Shown: positions 8,775-17,393 of the stretch, piece by piece
How the letters are laid out: every line of letters begins with the position of its first letter
How positions within the stretch are numbered: position 1 is the stretch's first letter
The notes under the pieces: model-generated
The model's database searches: none
The model's input: the letters and a program-made list of their open reading frames with translations, nothing else
Told to the model about the DNA's origin: nothing
Source of the DNA: Mediannikoviicoccus sp037890055
GTDB lineage: Bacteria; Bacillota; Clostridia; Tissierellales; Peptoniphilaceae
Assembly (NCBI GenBank): GCA_037890055.1
Contig: JBBKBD010000002.1
DNA: 64,000 nucleotides
Reading direction: 5' to 3' (one strand)
Translations under genes and position numbers: made by a program

Positions 8775-8830
8775 CATTTGATTCATCTTGCAAAAGGACT
8801 TATAAGCAACTCTCCTGCAATCCTCAAATG
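8775..8830 (-). promoter_or_regulatory. Structured leader RNA upstream of rpsB
   Basis: The minus-strand transcript can form nested helices: a 7-bp outer stem CAUUUGA/UCAAAUG (8824-8830 with 8775-8781), a 5-bp stem UUGCA/UGCAA (8816-8820 with 8788-8792), and GGA/UCC (8813-8815 with 8796-8798) with a UUU bulge. The outer stem ends directly at the first of two GGAGG sequences before the rpsB ATG. The placement suggests translational autoregulation by S2 or another cis element. I do not recognise it as a named motif. Confidence 0.5.
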
Positions 8831-8846
8831 TGTGTTTTACTTGTGT

Positions 8847-8875
8847 ATAATAACATATTTGAAACTTTAATGCAA
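8847..8875 (-). promoter_or_regulatory. Promoter of rpsB-tsf
   Basis: -35 box TTGCAT (8875-8870) and -10 box TATTAT (8852-8847) lie 17 bases apart. The predicted start near 8840 puts the leader hairpin about 10 bases from the transcript 5' end. The promoter begins only 5 bases after the topA stop codon. Confidence 0.75.
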
Positions 8876-8879
8876 ATAA

Positions 8880-10943
8880 TTATTTCACATAATCACATTC
8901 GGTGTTAGAACACCTTATTTCATCGACCTTTCTATTTTTTTTGTGAACTAAAATATTACCACATTTAGGGCATTTTTCATTTATAGGCTTATCCCATACT
9001 GCAAATTCACATTCTGGATAGTTTGAACATCCATAAAATATTTTTCCTCTTTTTGAAACCTTTTCTATTATGTCCCCATCTTTACAATCTGGACATTTAA
9101 CTCCTATCTTCTTCACCAATACTTTTGTATAAGTGCATTCAGGGAAGTTGCTACATCCTACAAATTTTCCGTTTCTTCCATGTTTAACAACTAGGTCATG
9201 GCCACATTCAGGACATTTTTCTCCAGTTTTTTTAGGCACGACTTTAAAATTGTCTTTGTCCTTTTTAGCATTTTGTAATTTCTTTTCAAAATTATCATAG
9301 AAGTCAGCTACAAGCTTTTTCCAATCAAGTCCATCATCTGCAATTTTATCAAGCTCCGCTTCCATATCTGCAGTGAATTTTTCATTTATTATCTCATCAA
9401 AATACTTTATTAAGAATTCATTTACTTTTTCTCCAAGGTCTGTAGTAAAAAATTTCTTTTGCTTTAGCTCAACATAATTTCTTTTCGTTAATGAACTAAT
9501 AATTGATGCGTAGGTACTTGGCCTTCCAATTCCATCCTCTTCCAATGTCTTTACTAGATTCGCTTCGGTAAATCTGGATTTAGGTTTTGTAAAATGTTGT
9601 TTCTTATCAATGTTTTCAGCTTTTAATACATCATCTTTTTTTATTTCTGGAAGAATAACATCTGTATCATTTATTTTATAAAGCTTTGTAAAGCCTTTAA
9701 ATGATTCTACATTTCCATTTGTCTTGAAGATAAAATTATTGTTGTCAATTACAACGGCTGTTGTTTTATATTTTGCAGGAGTCATTTGACTTGCAACTGT
9801 CCTTGTCCAAATAAGTTCGTATAGTCTATACTGATCTCTGCTTAGGTAATCTTCAATAGATTCTGGAGTTCTTAGAACAGAACTTGGTCTAATAGCTTCG
9901 TGGGCATCCTGTGAATTCTTCTTGTTTTTTCCGTATGGATTCCCCTTTGTAGCATATTCTTTGCCAAAGTTTTTAATGATATAATTTAAACTATCTTGAA
10001 CTGTACCTGAAGAAATTCTTGTCGAGTCGGTTCTCATGTATGATATTAAACCTACACTTCCCGCTCTACCAAGTCTTATCCCTTCATAAAGTTGTTGAGC
10101 AACTGTCATCGTTTTAGATGCTGAAAAATTAAGTCTTCTATTTGCATCCTGCTGTAATGTACTTGTAGTGTATGGAGGGTATGGATTTTTACTCTTAGTT
10201 CCCACCTTTACATCAACAACTTTAAACTTATCCTTATCGAGCTTACTTAAAATTTCATTAGCTCCCTTTTCAGTTTTTATATCAAGCTTTTGTTCTTTAC
10301 CATCTTTGTAAAAACCATAGAAGCTTGATTCAAAATCCATCTTATCTTTTTTATGATTAGCAGTTACTGTCCAATATTCTTGAGGTTCAAACTCTCTTAT
10401 CTCCTTTTCCCTTTCGCACAGAAGTCTGAGAGCCACTGACTGTACTCTACCAGCGCTAAGGCCACTTTTTACCTTCTTCCAAAGAATAGGCGATATCTCA
10501 TAACCAACAAGTCTATCAAGGACTCTACGAGCTTGTTGAGCATCTACAAGACGCATGTCTATCGCTCTTGGTTTATTAATTGAATTTTTAACCGTATCCT
10601 TTGTTATTTCGTGAAATTCAATCCTATTTTCGTCTTCTGGGTCCAGTTTTAATAATGTAGAAATATGCCAAGATATGGCTTCCCCTTCTCTATCCGGGTC
10701 AGTTGCCAATAAGACTTTATCCGATGCTTTCGCTTCTTTTTTAATCTGCTTTATTACATCACCTTTTCCCCTAACGCTTATATATTCAGGTTCGAAGTTA
10801 TTTTCTATATCAATTCCCATTTTACTTTTGGGTAAGTCTCTTAAATGGCCTACAGAAGCTATTACTTTATAATTACTTCCCAATATTTTACCAATGGTCC
10901 TTGCCTTTGTAGGAGACTCGACAATTACTAACTTTTTAGCCAC
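8880..10943 (-). CDS. topA: DNA topoisomerase I
   Basis: Type IA enzyme that relaxes negative supercoils. The N-terminal Toprim domain carries VIVESPTKARTIGK and DPDREGEAISWH. The catalytic tyrosine is Y302 in GLISYMRTDSTRIS. After the core, three four-cysteine zinc-ribbon repeats follow (CPECG...CSNFPEC, CPDC...CSNYPEC, CPKCG...CSNTEC), ending at residue 687, the normal Firmicutes length. The start codon is GTG at 10943, 8 bases after AAAGGA. It follows dprA by 4 bases, the dprA-topA order typical of Firmicutes. Confidence 0.97.
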   Translation of the reverse strand: MAKKLVIVESPTKARTIGKILGSNYKVIASVGHLRDLPKSKMGIDIENNFEPEYISVRGKGDVIKQIKKEAKASDKVLLATDPDREGEAISWHISTLLKLDPEDENRIEFHEITKDTVKNSINKPRAIDMRLVDAQQARRVLDRLVGYEISPILWKKVKSGLSAGRVQSVALRLLCEREKEIREFEPQEYWTVTANHKKDKMDFESSFYGFYKDGKEQKLDIKTEKGANEILSKLDKDKFKVVDVKVGTKSKNPYPPYTTSTLQQDANRRLNFSASKTMTVAQQLYEGIRLGRAGSVGLISYMRTDSTRISSGTVQDSLNYIIKNFGKEYATKGNPYGKNKKNSQDAHEAIRPSSVLRTPESIEDYLSRDQYRLYELIWTRTVASQMTPAKYKTTAVVIDNNNFIFKTNGNVESFKGFTKLYKINDTDVILPEIKKDDVLKAENIDKKQHFTKPKSRFTEANLVKTLEEDGIGRPSTYASIISSLTKRNYVELKQKKFFTTDLGEKVNEFLIKYFDEIINEKFTADMEAELDKIADDGLDWKKLVADFYDNFEKKLQNAKKDKDNFKVVPKKTGEKCPECGHDLVVKHGRNGKFVGCSNFPECTYTKVLVKKIGVKCPDCKDGDIIEKVSKRGKIFYGCSNYPECEFAVWDKPINEKCPKCGNILVHKKNRKVDEIRCSNTECDYVK

Positions 10944-10947
10944 TCTA

Positions 10948-12030
10948 TCATTCCTTTCTAACTATTGGGTAAAATATTCCACCCATTTCTTCCGTTACAT
11001 AACCTCTCATTTCAAGCTTAGTCAAGGTTGCATTTATATCTTCTACTGCAATTCCTAGTTGGTCTGATATTATATCACTGGTGCATGGTGTGTTTAACAA
11101 TATATTTATAATATCATTTTCTATTGGATCTTCCAGTTTAATTATAATCTCTTCATTATCTTTTGTTTCCTTCGGGCAAATTATATCTTCTAAAATATCA
11201 TCAACTTCAGTTACAATTTTTGCCCCTTCTCTAATAAGTGCATTTGTTCCAAGGCTATAAAAGCTATTTATATTTCCAGGTATTGCAAACACATCTTTCC
11301 CTTGGTCTAAGGCATAGTTTGCAGTAATTAAAGTACCTGATTTTTTCATCGCTTCCACCACAACAACACCTTGTCCAATTCCGGAAATTATTCTGTTTCG
11401 ATATGGAAAATTATAATTTTTCGGAGTTGTTCCCAGTGGGTATTCAGATACCACAGCTCCATTTCTTGAAACTCTTTCATATAAGTCCCTATGCGTATTA
11501 GGATATATAACATCAATTCCATTTCCTATTACACCTATGGTCCTATTTTTATTTTCCAAACTGGTTTCGTGAGATATTTTGTCTATACCATAGGCAAGTC
11601 CAGAAATTATTGGTATTCCATTTCTTGAGAGATCTCTAGCTATTTCTTTACATGCCCACGCTCCATATGAAGTGCATTTTCTTGACCCAACTATGGATAT
11701 ACCATACATGTCATCTTTTTGTAAATTTCCTAAATAATATAACATAAGTGGTGGATCTTCTATGTAATTTAAGTTTACAGGATAGTCTTCATCGTCTATG
11801 AAGGTCGTCTGTACTCCCAAACTCCTAACCCTTTCCATATAGCTTTTCAAATCAAAATCTCTGTTCTTCAAAATCCTTTCAGAAATTCTCTTGTCAAGTC
11901 CTTTGATTTCTTTAATTTGGTCTATATCTTCTATTAAGCTTTTATAATCAGAAAAAAATTCAATAATGGCTACGGCAGCTTTATTTGAAATTGATAGAAC
12001 ATTACAAAATAGTATTAGATTTTTATCCAA
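10948..12030 (-). CDS. dprA: DNA-processing protein DprA
   Basis: Loads RecA onto incoming single-stranded DNA during natural transformation; the gene is also widespread in lineages not known to be competent. The N-terminal SAM-like region is followed by the Rossmann-like DprA core with GSRKCTSYGAW, SGLAYGIDKISHE and GVIGNGIDVIYP, and the C-terminal winged helix is present (SDIISDQLGIAVEDI). The 360 residues are full length. The start is TTG at 12030 behind GGAGG with 6 bases spacing. It lies between an RluD-type synthase and topA. Confidence 0.96.
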   Translation of the reverse strand: MDKNLILFCNVLSISNKAAVAIIEFFSDYKSLIEDIDQIKEIKGLDKRISERILKNRDFDLKSYMERVRSLGVQTTFIDDEDYPVNLNYIEDPPLMLYYLGNLQKDDMYGISIVGSRKCTSYGAWACKEIARDLSRNGIPIISGLAYGIDKISHETSLENKNRTIGVIGNGIDVIYPNTHRDLYERVSRNGAVVSEYPLGTTPKNYNFPYRNRIISGIGQGVVVVEAMKKSGTLITANYALDQGKDVFAIPGNINSFYSLGTNALIREGAKIVTEVDDILEDIICPKETKDNEEIIIKLEDPIENDIINILLNTPCTSDIISDQLGIAVEDINATLTKLEMRGYVTEEMGGIFYPIVRKE

Positions 12031-12031
12031 T

Positions 12032-12973
12032 TTAGTCCTCCAGTTTTGAAACTAACTCTTGATAGCATTCATAATCTAATTTGCACTTTCTTATTGCTTC
12101 TATATAATCTTCGTGAAGTGGAGCAATTAAGTTAATATCCTTGTCCAATATGGGATGATGAAATTTCAAATAGAATGCATGTAACATTTGCCTATCAGTA
12201 TTAACCTTTTCTTTTTTTATTCCATAGGTTTTATCACCTAATACAGGATGGTGTAAATATGATAGATGAACTCTTATTTGATGTGTTCTGCCTGTTAATA
12301 TTGAAACTTCGACTAATGAGTAATCATCATTAAAACAAATCGGTTTGACAATAGACTTTGCATATTTCCCATCATCGCATACTGTCATCTTAGTCCTATT
12401 GTTTACATCTCTTCCTATTGGCTTTTCTATAGTGATTTCTTCATTAATTTTACCATGCACAATTGCAACATAATGCTTTTCAACTTCCCTATTTTGAAAC
12501 ATATCTTTAAGTTTCTCATGGGTATCGTTATCCTTTGCAATAATAATAAGCCCAGATGTATCCTTGTCTAGCCTATGAACTATTCCAGGTCTAAAGGGTT
12601 CGTAAATTTCTGAAAGTTTATCAAGTTTGCAAAGCAATCTGTTTACAAGCGTATTTTCTCTTACCGTCTCTGTTGGGTGAACTATTAGGTCAGATGGTTT
12701 ATTTAAAACAGCAAGATAGTCATCTTCGTAAATTATATCTATGTCCTTGTCTTCAGCATCAATTTTACCCATCTCTTCCGTTGGAAGTAAAATTTTAATA
12801 ATGTCATTTGACTTAACATTGTATGATGGCTTTATAGCTCTTCCATTTACAAGGACCTCTTTAGATGTAATAAGTTTTTTTACAAAGTTTCTAGTGTAAT
12901 CTTCTAAATAATCTGTAATGTATTTATCAATTCTTATTCCATCTTCTTTTGCAATTATTTCTAGTTCTTTCAT
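12032..12973 (-). CDS. RluD/RluA-family pseudouridine synthase
   Basis: Isomerises uridines to pseudouridine in RNA, in this subfamily usually 23S rRNA. An N-terminal S4 RNA-binding domain (residues about 13-60, RIDKYITDYL...LVNGRAIKPS) precedes the catalytic domain with the HRLDKDTSGL motif, whose Asp is the nucleophile, and RTHQIRVHL. The 313 residues match the RluD/YlyB group. In Bacillus ylyB also follows lspA; here ung is inserted between them. The start ATG overlaps the end of ung by 4 bases. The exact target uridine cannot be told from sequence. Confidence 0.93.
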   Translation of the reverse strand: MKELEIIAKEDGIRIDKYITDYLEDYTRNFVKKLITSKEVLVNGRAIKPSYNVKSNDIIKILLPTEEMGKIDAEDKDIDIIYEDDYLAVLNKPSDLIVHPTETVRENTLVNRLLCKLDKLSEIYEPFRPGIVHRLDKDTSGLIIIAKDNDTHEKLKDMFQNREVEKHYVAIVHGKINEEITIEKPIGRDVNNRTKMTVCDDGKYAKSIVKPICFNDDYSLVEVSILTGRTHQIRVHLSYLHHPVLGDKTYGIKKEKVNTDRQMLHAFYLKFHHPILDKDINLIAPLHEDYIEAIRKCKLDYECYQELVSKLED

Positions 12974-13644
12974 ATATTTTCAATCTGCCAATCTATTGGT
13001 TCTAAGTTGTGGGATATTAAAAATTCATTAGTCTTTGAAAAGGGCTTACTTCCAAAAAAACCTCTATAAGCTGAAAGAGGTGATGGATGTGGAGATTGTA
13101 TTACATAATGAATTTTTTGATTAATAAACTGCTTTTTTGATATAGCATGACTACCCCAAAGTATAAATACTATTGGCTCTTTTCTACTCCCTAGTATTTC
13201 TATAATCTTGTCAGTTAAAATTTGCCATCCAATATCCTTATGCGAATTTGCTTGACCCCTTCTAACTGTAAGAGTGGTGTTTAGAAGCAATACTCCTTGA
13301 TTCACCCACTTCATTAAGTAGCCGTTGTTTGGAATATAACCTCCCACATCATCAACTATTTCTTTGTATATATTTCTAAGTGACGGTGGAATCATGACTC
13401 CTGGCAAAACTGAAAAGCTATGCCCATGGGCTTGTCCAACTCCATGATAAGGATCTTGTCCAATTATAACCACCTTTACATCTTCGTAGCTAACTTTTTT
13501 TAACGCATCAAAAATAAGATACATATCTGGAAATATTTCATAATTTTTATATTCGTTTATTAAAATCTTCCGAAGTTTTTGATAATACTCTTTTTGGAAT
13601 TCATCTTTTAAAAGTTCATCCCAACTATTATTAAACTCTATCAT
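12970..13644 (-). CDS. ung: Uracil-DNA glycosylase family 1
   Basis: Removes uracil from DNA to start base-excision repair. The water-activating motif GQDPYHG (D64) and the DNA-minor-groove loop HPSPLSAYRGFFG are both intact, as are the uracil-binding LLLNTTLTV segment and ILWGSHA. The 224 residues match family length. The gene sits between lspA and the pseudouridine synthase, overlapping each by 4 bases, an unusual insertion in the lspA-rluD pair. Confidence 0.97.
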   Translation of the reverse strand: MIEFNNSWDELLKDEFQKEYYQKLRKILINEYKNYEIFPDMYLIFDALKKVSYEDVKVVIIGQDPYHGVGQAHGHSFSVLPGVMIPPSLRNIYKEIVDDVGGYIPNNGYLMKWVNQGVLLLNTTLTVRRGQANSHKDIGWQILTDKIIEILGSRKEPIVFILWGSHAISKKQFINQKIHYVIQSPHPSPLSAYRGFFGSKPFSKTNEFLISHNLEPIDWQIENI

Positions 13645-14099
13645 TGTAACTCCTCAAAGTCATTTGTTTTCATAAAGGCAATTATAAGTAAAAATGTTCC
13701 ACAAACCACTGCAATATCAGCTACATTAAATACAGGGAATTCGTAACCATTTGGAAATGTTACGGATATAAAGTCTATTACGAAATGTCTAAAAACTCGG
13801 TCTATTAAATTTCCTATAGCTCCTCCGATTATTAATGAAATAGAAAGTTTTGATATTGTTGCCATGCTTTTTTGCCCTTTATAAAGATAGTAGCACATAG
13901 CCATAATTATAAGAAATGTAAAGAAAAGAAGGATTATTTTTTTGCCCTGGAGAATTCCAAAAGCAGCTCCCCTATTCTCCACATAGACCAGGCTTAAGAA
14001 GTTGTCTATTAATTTAATTGAACCTTTTTTAAGTCCTATTGCTAAATATTTTGTAATTTGGTCTAAAATAATTACTGCTAAAATAATTACTAATGTCAC
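13641..14099 (-). CDS. lspA: Signal peptidase II (prolipoprotein signal peptidase)
   Basis: Aspartic membrane protease that cleaves lipoprotein signal peptides. Four hydrophobic segments are visible in 152 residues. The catalytic aspartates lie in GGAIGNLIDRV and FNVADIAVVCG, and the N-terminal DQITKYLA and ENRGAAFG motifs are present. The start codon is GTG at 14099 with AGGAG ahead of it. A substrate in this window is the ModA lipoprotein. Confidence 0.96.
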   Translation of the reverse strand: MTLVIILAVIILDQITKYLAIGLKKGSIKLIDNFLSLVYVENRGAAFGILQGKKIILLFFTFLIIMAMCYYLYKGQKSMATISKLSISLIIGGAIGNLIDRVFRHFVIDFISVTFPNGYEFPVFNVADIAVVCGTFLLIIAFMKTNDFEELQ

Positions 14100-14108
14100 A
14101 ATTTTCTC

Positions 14109-14891
14109 CTAAATGTATTTTAAGTATTCTACAACATAGTTGTCTTTCTTTGTCCGTGATAAAGGCTCTAAAAATCTGAATCTGCCATAGCCTCTTATGG
14201 AAATAACAGAAAAGTCCTCAACTAGTTGGTGTGTAGATTTTTCTTCAACATAGTTCAGTTTTACTTCGCCCCTAGTTATTTTGTCACTGGATTTTTTTCT
14301 TGAAGATTTCATTAACCCTGAACAAATTGTATCAAGTCTAAGTGATGACACAACCATGGTTTCTTTTACATAGTTTTGCTCCACCTCTTTGAAGTCAAAG
14401 TCAGATATTTCTTCAATGGAAATATTTTGATTACGAACCTTAAAGAAATTACTCAGTATATAGTTTTCAATAGTGTTTCTAATGAATAATACTACATTAG
14501 TCTTTGTGAAAAGAATATCTCCAACCTTGCTCCTATTTATGCCTAAAGATAAAAGTGAACCTAAAACATCACGGTGATTTATATCTTCATCAGGTATTTT
14601 AAAGGACAAAGCCTTTATATACTCTTCAGGATCCGGCTCAAAATACTCTCCAAAAAGGATAATAACATTACGCTCACATTCCTTTAAGCTCGGATACACA
14701 AGGTAGAGGTCAAAGCCAAATGTATTCATAAGTGATATAGCATACTTTATCTCTATCGGTGTCATAAAGTCGGTGCAGTATGGAAAACTTTTTTCCATAA
14801 CCACAAATAGACTATCATAAAAACTTTTGATAGTCTGCTTTGTCTCCAGGTCCGTAATATGACCTAATATTTTGTCTAATTCCTTAGACAT
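14109..14891 (-). CDS. ylmH: YlmH-family S4 RNA-binding protein
   Basis: The 260-residue protein has the YlmH layout: an N-terminal helical part, a central alpha/beta domain and a C-terminal S4-like domain (about 180-245, SSLRLDTICSGLMKSSRKKSSDKI...GEVKLNY). Bacillus YlmH binds the ribosome and can take part in rescue of obstructed large subunits together with the RqcH pathway; rqcH is present at 53.7 kb. Here it lies in the conserved yggS-sepF-ylmH-lspA order of the Firmicutes division cluster. Its ATG overlaps the sepF stop in TAATG. Confidence 0.9.
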   Translation of the reverse strand: MSKELDKILGHITDLETKQTIKSFYDSLFVVMEKSFPYCTDFMTPIEIKYAISLMNTFGFDLYLVYPSLKECERNVIILFGEYFEPDPEEYIKALSFKIPDEDINHRDVLGSLLSLGINRSKVGDILFTKTNVVLFIRNTIENYILSNFFKVRNQNISIEEISDFDFKEVEQNYVKETMVVSSLRLDTICSGLMKSSRKKSSDKITRGEVKLNYVEEKSTHQLVEDFSVISIRGYGRFRFLEPLSRTKKDNYVVEYLKYI

Positions 14892-15385
14892 TATAATTGA
14901 TAAAATCCTTTACTAGCGATTTGATCTTTTAACTTGCCGTCTATTTCAAGTTCTTTTGGAGCTATTACAAATATATCCTTACTAACTTTTTGTATTTTGC
15001 CGTCAAGTGCATAAATTCCACCGCTAACAAAGTCAAATGTCTTTCTCTTAATATCTATGTCCAACATCTCCAAGTTAAGCACTACAACATTTTTAGATAA
15101 TATATCATCTAAAACTGGAGGTGCATCTTCATATGAAATTGGTTCATGTATTAAGATTTTCACTCTGTCTGATGAGTAATTGTCATTAAATGGAACTACA
15201 TTATTTTTCTTATATCTGCTTGAAGTAGATACAGGTTCACTGTACTCTTCTTTAATTTCAGGTTCATCGTGATCCCTTACATCGTCGTAATAATCTTCGT
15301 CTAAATAATCTCTTTCATAATACTCATCGTCATCATATTCGTCTTCCAATCCTAAAAGACTTTTAAATTTATCAAATTTGCCCAT
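14891..15385 (-). CDS. sepF: Cell division protein SepF
   Basis: Membrane anchor and bundler of FtsZ filaments. The N-terminal amphipathic helix MGKFDKFKSLLG is followed by an acidic linker (about residues 15-70) and the DUF552 core from about residue 78 (RVKILIHEPISYEDA, VVLNLEMLDIDIKRKTFDFVSGG). At 164 residues it is typical. The Shine-Dalgarno GGAGGAG supports the start. It is flanked by yggS and ylmH as in Bacillus. Confidence 0.95.
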   Translation of the reverse strand: MGKFDKFKSLLGLEDEYDDDEYYERDYLDEDYYDDVRDHDEPEIKEEYSEPVSTSSRYKKNNVVPFNDNYSSDRVKILIHEPISYEDAPPVLDDILSKNVVVLNLEMLDIDIKRKTFDFVSGGIYALDGKIQKVSKDIFVIAPKELEIDGKLKDQIASKGFYQL

Positions 15386-15393
15386 AGCTCCTC

Positions 15394-16089
15394 CTAAACA
15401 TAAACTCTTTTTCCAAATATATCTGTTCCAATCCTAACCATGTTAGATCCTTCTTCCACAGCGACTTTATAGTCGTGGCTCATACCCATGGACAGGTATT
15501 TCATTTCAATATTTTTAAAATCCCTAACATTAAGTTCGTTAAAAAGTTCTTTCATTTGTCTAAATAATGGTCGTACCTCTTCTGCATCTTCATAAAAAGG
15601 TGCAATCATCATTAGCCCCTTAACTTTTATATATTTTGAACCTTCTATTGAAGTTAATAACTCCTCTAAGTCTTCTAAATAAATTCCAGATTTTGATTCT
15701 TCCTTAGCCAGATTAACTTGGATTAGACAGTTGAATATAAAGTCTTCGCTCTTACCTCTTTTTTCCATCTCTTTGATTAAAGATTTTCTGTCTAGTGAGT
15801 GAATTAACTTCGCTGTATTAACTAAATATTTTACCTTATTACTTTGTAAATACCCAATCATATGAAAGTTAATATCTTCTAAATTATTTAATGAACTTTC
15901 TTTTTTTGTAAGTTCCTGAACTTTATTCTCTCCAAAGTCATGTTGCCCATGTTCATAGGCTTCTAAAACTTTTTCTTCGTCGACAGTTTTAGAAACCGCG
16001 ATTAAAGTTATATCATAGTCCAGTCCCTTTTCTTTTTTTATTATATCAATATTATTTTTAATATTATCTAAGTTTTCAGCAATACTCAA
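15394..16089 (-). CDS. yggS: YggS/PLPBP-family pyridoxal-phosphate homeostasis protein
   Basis: PLP-binding TIM-barrel protein that buffers the cellular vitamin B6 pool; it has no known enzyme activity. The PLP lysine is K34 in LIAVSKTV. Other family motifs are DFGENKVQEL, HMIGYLQSNKVKYL, HSLDR and the C-terminal LSMGMSHDYKVAVEEGSNMVRIGT. The start is TTG at 16089 after AGGTG. The position before sepF matches Bacillus ylmE. Length 231 is normal. Confidence 0.95.
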   Translation of the reverse strand: MSIAENLDNIKNNIDIIKKEKGLDYDITLIAVSKTVDEEKVLEAYEHGQHDFGENKVQELTKKESSLNNLEDINFHMIGYLQSNKVKYLVNTAKLIHSLDRKSLIKEMEKRGKSEDFIFNCLIQVNLAKEESKSGIYLEDLEELLTSIEGSKYIKVKGLMMIAPFYEDAEEVRPLFRQMKELFNELNVRDFKNIEMKYLSMGMSHDYKVAVEEGSNMVRIGTDIFGKRVYV

Positions 16090-16097
16090 AAAATCAC

Positions 16098-17315
16098 CTA
16101 TTCTAATAATTCATTGTCTTTAACCAATTTAGGGTGGAGTAATACTTCATCATACAAGTCTAATGTTTTATAGTTCTTTCCACCAAATGTAATCATACCA
16201 TCTTTTCCGATAGAAACAAAGGTATTCTTTCCATCTTCACTAATAATCTTAACAGCTTTGAACTCTACAATACCTGACGGATTTTTTACAAAGGCACCCC
16301 ATAGTTCGTCTTTTTTTACAAGACTTGATGTTGGAATTAAAAAGGCCTTCTCTTCATCTTTGACTAATTTAAAATCTAAAAATCTAGTATTTTCTATTAA
16401 ATTAAAGCCTTGATCAAATTTAATTAAAAATTTAGCGCTTTTGCCATCATCAAATAATTCTGATACTTCTCCTTCTAAGTATTCCTTTTCTATTTTTATT
16501 TTTATTCTATCTCCAACTTCAGATTTCCCATTTAACTTTGAATTTGGAACTTTAAAATATAAGTAGAAAAAGTTATTATTAACTATTTTAGAACCACCAA
16601 TAGCTTTAGTTTTATATTTACTAGAAGGTATTTTGAATTCAAAGTTTTCTAAATCTATTTCGTATGGATCTAAAATATCCTCGTAGCCATCAACCTTATT
16701 TATAAGTACTCCAGACACTGAAACTTTTAAATTTTCACCATTTTTACTTAAAACTTCTGAAGCAACATTGTACTTGTTCTTTAAATAATTAAGCTCTTCT
16801 CTATTTTTATTAATATTGTTATAGTCTATTTCCTTTAAATTCTTTAGACTCTCAAGCTCATTATTTTTAACCTTTTCATAAATATAATCAGAAGTAATAG
16901 CTACAGCGCTTTTATTTTCGTCCTTGTCGTCTTTAGTATCTTCTTTTTGTCTCTTCTTATGATATATATCTTCAATTTTATTAAGTTTTTCAGCTTGTTT
17001 TTTTGCATACTCAAGATTTAAGTCTAAATTATTTTTAAAACCATTAATAGATCCTATGTTAGAATTAGCAGAAATCTTATCCATCACATCTTTATCGGTG
17101 TTTAGAGTTTCACCATATGATATTAAATATTCTTCTCTTATTACGGGTCCTTTAAGATTTAAAGTGCTTTCATAATTATCTATACTACTTAGTTCTAAGG
17201 TTTTAGATTTAAATTGTTTTGAATATACATTTCTTGCAATAACTAAAATAAGCAATAATAATATCAAAATCTGTGGGGTAATCTTAAATTTTCTCTTTCG
17301 TCTTGTTATTTTCAT
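16098..17315 (-). CDS. HlyD-like membrane-anchored adaptor protein of unknown role
   Basis: The 405-residue protein has a basic N-terminus and one membrane helix (about residues 14-32), then an outside domain with a charged coiled-coil stretch (about 90-185, rich in Lys, Asp and Glu) between beta-rich segments. The layout resembles the HlyD-family periplasmic adaptors annotated next to yggS-sepF in many clostridia. No transporter partner is encoded nearby. I infer a cell-envelope role linked to division from context only. It begins the sepF cluster, with a probable promoter 32 bases upstream. Confidence 0.7.
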   Translation of the reverse strand: MKITRRKRKFKITPQILILLLLILVIARNVYSKQFKSKTLELSSIDNYESTLNLKGPVIREEYLISYGETLNTDKDVMDKISANSNIGSINGFKNNLDLNLEYAKKQAEKLNKIEDIYHKKRQKEDTKDDKDENKSAVAITSDYIYEKVKNNELESLKNLKEIDYNNINKNREELNYLKNKYNVASEVLSKNGENLKVSVSGVLINKVDGYEDILDPYEIDLENFEFKIPSSKYKTKAIGGSKIVNNNFFYLYFKVPNSKLNGKSEVGDRIKIKIEKEYLEGEVSELFDDGKSAKFLIKFDQGFNLIENTRFLDFKLVKDEEKAFLIPTSSLVKKDELWGAFVKNPSGIVEFKAVKIISEDGKNTFVSIGKDGMITFGGKNYKTLDLYDEVLLHPKLVKDNELLE

Positions 17316-17346
17316 AATACCCTTCTCATTTCTTACATTATTGTTT

Positions 17347-17355
17347 ATTATATCA
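17347..17355 (-). promoter_or_regulatory. Extended -10 promoter before the HlyD-like/yggS/sepF cluster
   Basis: TGATATAAT on the minus strand is a perfect -10 with TG extension, about 32 bases before the ATG at 17315. No good -35 is seen at 17 bases. Confidence 0.5.
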
Positions 17356-17366
17356 AAATAAAGAGC

Positions 17367-17393
17367 AAAAAAACGATAACTTCAAATTATATC
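17367..17393 (-). terminator. Probable terminator after trpS
   Basis: An imperfect stem (GATATAA/TTATC, containing the trpS stop codon) is followed by seven T on the minus strand. The stem is short and AU-rich, so strength is uncertain. Confidence 0.45.
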
